Shown in pieces: positions 6,178-7,693 of a stretch of DNA of 7,693 nucleotides; the first letter of the stretch is position 1, and every line of letters starts with the position of its first letter. The stretch lies in the NCBI GenBank assembly GCA_964386525.1, contig CAYLSO010000306.1, positions 1 through 7,693 on the forward strand, read 5' to 3'. The stretch is from CAYLSO01 sp964386525. Its GTDB lineage: Bacteria; Eisenbacteria; RBG-16-71-46; DASYSL01. The position numbers were made by a program, and so were the translations under genes. The notes below the pieces were generated by a model, which was given only the letters and a program-made list of their open reading frames with translations, was not told where the DNA came from and ran no database searches.

Positions 6178-6621
6178 CTAGCGGCCCGGCTTGCGCAACA
6201 TCCTCTCGATCTCCCTGAGATCTCCGGTCTCAGCCGCGACCTGGCCGCGGGCGTACTCCTCGAGGGCGATGTCCCGGCCCTCGACCAGCGCGAGCAGCTT
6301 CTTGTAGGCCTCGATCGCCGCCGCCTCGTGGGCGTGCGCCTCGTGCAGCATGGTCTCGACGTCGTGCTGACCCGAGTCCTTCCACTTGCCGGGCAGGGTG
6401 CCCGGGTGACCGCCCAGGTTGACGATCTGCTCGCCCGCCAGACGCGCGTGCGCCAGCGACTCGGCGGCGTTGGCGTCGGCCCAGGCGGCGATGGGAATGC
6501 GCGTGAAGCCGAAGGTCACGAAGGCGTAGTGCGTGTAGCGGATCACCCCGGCCAGCTCGTGCGCCAGGATGTCGTCGAGGACGGCGAGGACCTTCTCGGT
6601 GGCGAGCTTCTTCGACGGCAT
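6178..6621 (-). CDS. Ferritin-like (bacterioferritin-type) four-helix protein
   Basis: This 147-residue, almost wholly helical protein has the ferritin-like four-helix pattern. Candidate di-iron ligands are E22 in helix A (HELAGVIRYTHY, 21-32), E54 and H58 in helix B (ESLAHARLAGEQIVNLGG), E94 or E99/E104 in helix C (HEAHAHEAAAIEAY), and E131 with D134 and E137 in helix D. Bacterioferritin and rubrerythrin normally have E-x-x-H in helices B and D. Here helix B has E-x-x-x-H and helix D has Asp where His would be expected, so the metal site may differ. There is no heme-axial Met that I can place. The expected role is iron oxidation or storage, or an oxidative stress function, in the cytoplasm. 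The ATG is well supported by GGGAG/GAGAG about 6 nt upstream. The gene lies between asnA and the secreted-protein gene, all in one direction, with a 14-bp inverted repeat around it. The fold is well supported; the exact subfamily and metal are not. Confidence 0.82.
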   Translation of the reverse strand: MPSKKLATEKVLAVLDDILAHELAGVIRYTHYAFVTFGFTRIPIAAWADANAAESLAHARLAGEQIVNLGGHPGTLPGKWKDSGQHDVETMLHEAHAHEAAAIEAYKKLLALVEGRDIALEEYARGQVAAETGDLREIERMLRKPGR

Positions 6622-6658
6622 GGCTCTCTCCCAGGTGGGGGCAAGACGATCGGGTGGA

Positions 6659-6672
6659 CCGGAAAGGAACGG
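6659..6672. repeat. Right copy of the 14-bp inverted repeat flanking the ferritin-like gene
   Basis: CCGGAAAGGAACGG is the perfect reverse complement of the copy at 6162-6175. It lies 38-51 nt upstream of the ferritin-like ATG, between the candidate -10 and the ribosome binding site, so it would be in the 5' leader. Confidence 0.75.
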
Positions 6673-6724
6673 TGGCTGCGGGACTGCCTGCCCCCGAGCC
6701 CCGTTCGATAGTGCGTAGAACCCT

Positions 6725-6730
6725 ACTCTA
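6725..6730 (-). promoter_or_regulatory. Candidate -10 box for the ferritin-like gene
   Basis: On the minus strand this reads TAGAGT inside CTAGAGT, the same heptamer as in the candidate spt promoter. The -35 position at a 17-nt spacing reads GCGCTT, a poor match, so either an activator is needed or the call is wrong. Confidence 0.3.
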
Positions 6731-6836
6731 GCGGCGCCCCCCGGGCCAAGCGCGGAATGCCCGCGGGGTGCAAAGTCGGCGTCCGGGCCCGGCGGGCGGC
6801 CGGGGCGCCGCCCTCTCGCGCCCCGGCCGGCACCGA

Positions 6837-6877
6837 CGAATCGGGGGGGCGCGCGCCCACGGCGCCGCCCCCCTTCG
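6837..6877 (-). terminator. Strong GC hairpin downstream of asnA (possible terminator)
   Basis: CGAA plus GGGGGGCG on the left (6837-6840 and 6844-6851) pairs with CGCCCCCC plus TTCG on the right (6866-6877). That gives 12 base pairs with a 3-nt bulge and a 14-nt loop, beginning about 45 nt after the asnA stop. No T-run follows on the minus strand, so it is not a textbook intrinsic terminator. Confidence 0.3.
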
Positions 6878-6892
6878 CCCCGCCCGGATGCC

Positions 6893-6914
6893 GCGCGGCC
6901 GCGCGTGGCCGCGC
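6893..6914 (-). terminator. Stem-loop immediately after the asnA stop codon
   Basis: GCGCGGCC (6893-6900) and GGCCGCGC (6907-6914) form a perfect 8-bp stem with a 6-nt loop, 8 nt beyond the asnA TAG. It has no T-run. It could protect or terminate the asnA transcript, but GC-rich sequence makes such stems by chance. Confidence 0.3.
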
Positions 6915-6922
6915 CCGGCCAC

Positions 6923-7693
6923 CTACTCCAGCACGTGGATGTTCTTCTTCTCGCAGATCTCCTTGAGCGCCTTCGGCCACACCGTGACGCTCACCTCGCC
7001 CAGGTGCGCCTTGCGCAGCAGCAGCATGGCCGTGCGCGACTGGCCGATGCCGCCGCCGATCGACAGCGGGATCTGGTCGTTGAGGATCGCCTGGTGGTAG
7101 GGCAGCTTGAGGAAGTCCATCTGGCCGGTGATCTCGAGCTGCTGGCGCAGCGTCTCCTTGGTGACGCGCACCCCCATCGAGGTCAGCTCGTGGCGCCGCT
7201 TGGTCACCGGGTTCCACACCAGGATGTCGCCGTTGAGGCCGTGCATCGGCTGGCCCTTCTCGGAGACCGTCGGCGTGACCCAGTCGTCGTAGTCAGCGGC
7301 CCGCATCTCGTGCGGATAGCCGTCCTTGAGCACCCAGCCGATGCCGATGATGAAGATCGCCGGGTAATGCTCGGAGATGACCCGCGACTCGCGCTGCTTG
7401 CGCGGCAGATCCGGGTACATGTCGAGGATCTCCTCGGCGTGCAGGAACTTCAGCTCCTCCGGCAGCTCCGGATAGCGCGGGTCCTTCAGCTTGGGGAACT
7501 CCTTGAGCATGAAGGTCTCGGCGCCCTTGATCACCTTCCAGATCTTGCGCACCGCGCGCATGTCGGTGTTGATGCCCTCGACGACGTCACACAGGAAGGA
7601 CTTGAGCGCCATCCGCGTCCACTTGGTCGCGGCCTGCACCACCTGGCACTCCATGCGCTTCTCGAGCCCCAGCCCGCAGGGGAAGTCGATGGG
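6923..7693 (-). CDS. asnA: Aspartate-ammonia ligase (AsnA) homologue, 5' end beyond window, apparent internal deletion
   Basis: This is the C-terminal 256 residues of an AsnA-type asparagine synthetase, which makes asparagine from aspartate, ammonia and ATP on a class II tRNA-synthetase-like fold in the cytoplasm. The frame is open to the window edge, and the ATG at 7654 is internal: codons before it (PIDF...) still align with the family. Numbering from the window edge, conserved AsnA blocks are VVQAATKW (17-25), FIIGIGW (114-120), RAADYDDWVTP (131-141), GLNGDILVWNPV (152-163), TSMGVRV (171-177), and IGGGIGQSR (212-220), whose Arg is the class II motif 3 arginine. Compared with E. coli AsnA recalled from memory, the segment after MRAVR (45-49) passes straight into IWKVIK. 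It skips about 38 residues that should include LHSVYVDQWDWE, the second strand of motif 2 and part of the active site. KWKR is KWTR. The joined sequence stays in frame. It may be a catalytically altered paralogue, a decaying gene or an assembly error. The family assignment is firm; activity is doubtful. Confidence 0.88.
   Translation of the reverse strand, partial: PIDFPCGLGLEKRMECQVVQAATKWTRMALKSFLCDVVEGINTDMRAVRKIWKVIKGAETFMLKEFPKLKDPRYPELPEELKFLHAEEILDMYPDLPRKQRESRVISEHYPAIFIIGIGWVLKDGYPHEMRAADYDDWVTPTVSEKGQPMHGLNGDILVWNPVTKRRHELTSMGVRVTKETLRQQLEITGQMDFLKLPYHQAILNDQIPLSIGGGIGQSRTAMLLLRKAHLGEVSVTVWPKALKEICEKKNIHVLE

Larger units (their letters stand above)
6622..6922. other. Intergenic region between asnA and the ferritin-like gene
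   Basis: These 301 nt, next to asnA, are a GC-extreme part (about 6760-6922) with two inverted repeats that could fold after the asnA stop. The part next to the ferritin-like gene holds a candidate minus-strand -10 (TAGAGT), a leader of about 97 nt and the right copy of the 14-bp inverted repeat. Several open frames run through it, but their Arg/Pro/Ala-rich translations look non-coding. Confidence 0.55.

Noticed and set aside
5296..6711. A 471-codon plus-strand open frame antisense to the secreted-protein and ferritin-like genes.
   Set aside because: Its translation shows no domain and is the complement shadow of two well-supported genes.
6731..6750. A sigma-54-like TGGC-N-CG-N4-GC pattern upstream of the ferritin-like gene on the minus strand.
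   Set aside because: The -12 element has GC in place of TT. The match is easily made by chance in this GC-rich run.

Overview
The window is very GC-rich (third codon positions are almost all G or C) and carries six genes, five on the minus strand and one on the plus strand. The gene content and codon use suggest a high-GC Gram-negative bacterium of the broad deltaproteobacterial or myxobacterial type, or a related uncultured lineage such as Binatota. This is inference; no phylogenetic marker is present. No tRNA, rRNA, CRISPR array, insertion sequence or phage gene was seen.

Left part (78-3595, minus strand): an apparent three-gene operon for bacterial ceramide synthesis. The first gene is a serine palmitoyltransferase of the alpha-oxoamine synthase family (spt). 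Next is a GNAT-fold protein of the bacterial ceramide synthase type (bcerS). The third is an NAD(P)-dependent SDR/epimerase-like protein that fits ceramide reductase (cerR). The last two overlap by a GTGA stop/start. Together they would condense serine with an acyl thioester, N-acylate the 3-ketosphinganine and reduce the keto group. This order (N-acylation before reduction) is what is known for the Caulobacter pathway. A good sigma-70-like promoter (TTGACA, 18-nt spacer, TAGAGT) lies about 150 nt upstream of spt.

Middle (3910-5112, plus strand): a major facilitator superfamily transporter transcribed divergently from the ceramide operon. It probably starts at an internal GTG that may be leaderless. 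Its substrate is unknown.

Right part (5161-7693, minus strand): a secreted protein with a choice-of-anchor L domain, then a small ferritin-like protein, then the 3' part of an aspartate-ammonia ligase (asnA) gene cut by the window edge. The ferritin-like and secreted genes may be co-transcribed. A perfect 14-bp inverted repeat flanks the ferritin gene. The AsnA homologue appears to lack a block of roughly 38 residues that includes the conserved DQWDW active-site strand. It also has Thr in place of a conserved Lys, so it is either a divergent paralogue, a decayed gene or an assembly artefact.

The most notable content is the complete spt-bcerS-cerR cluster with its divergent transporter, the apparently gutted AsnA, and the paired 14-bp repeats around the ferritin gene.
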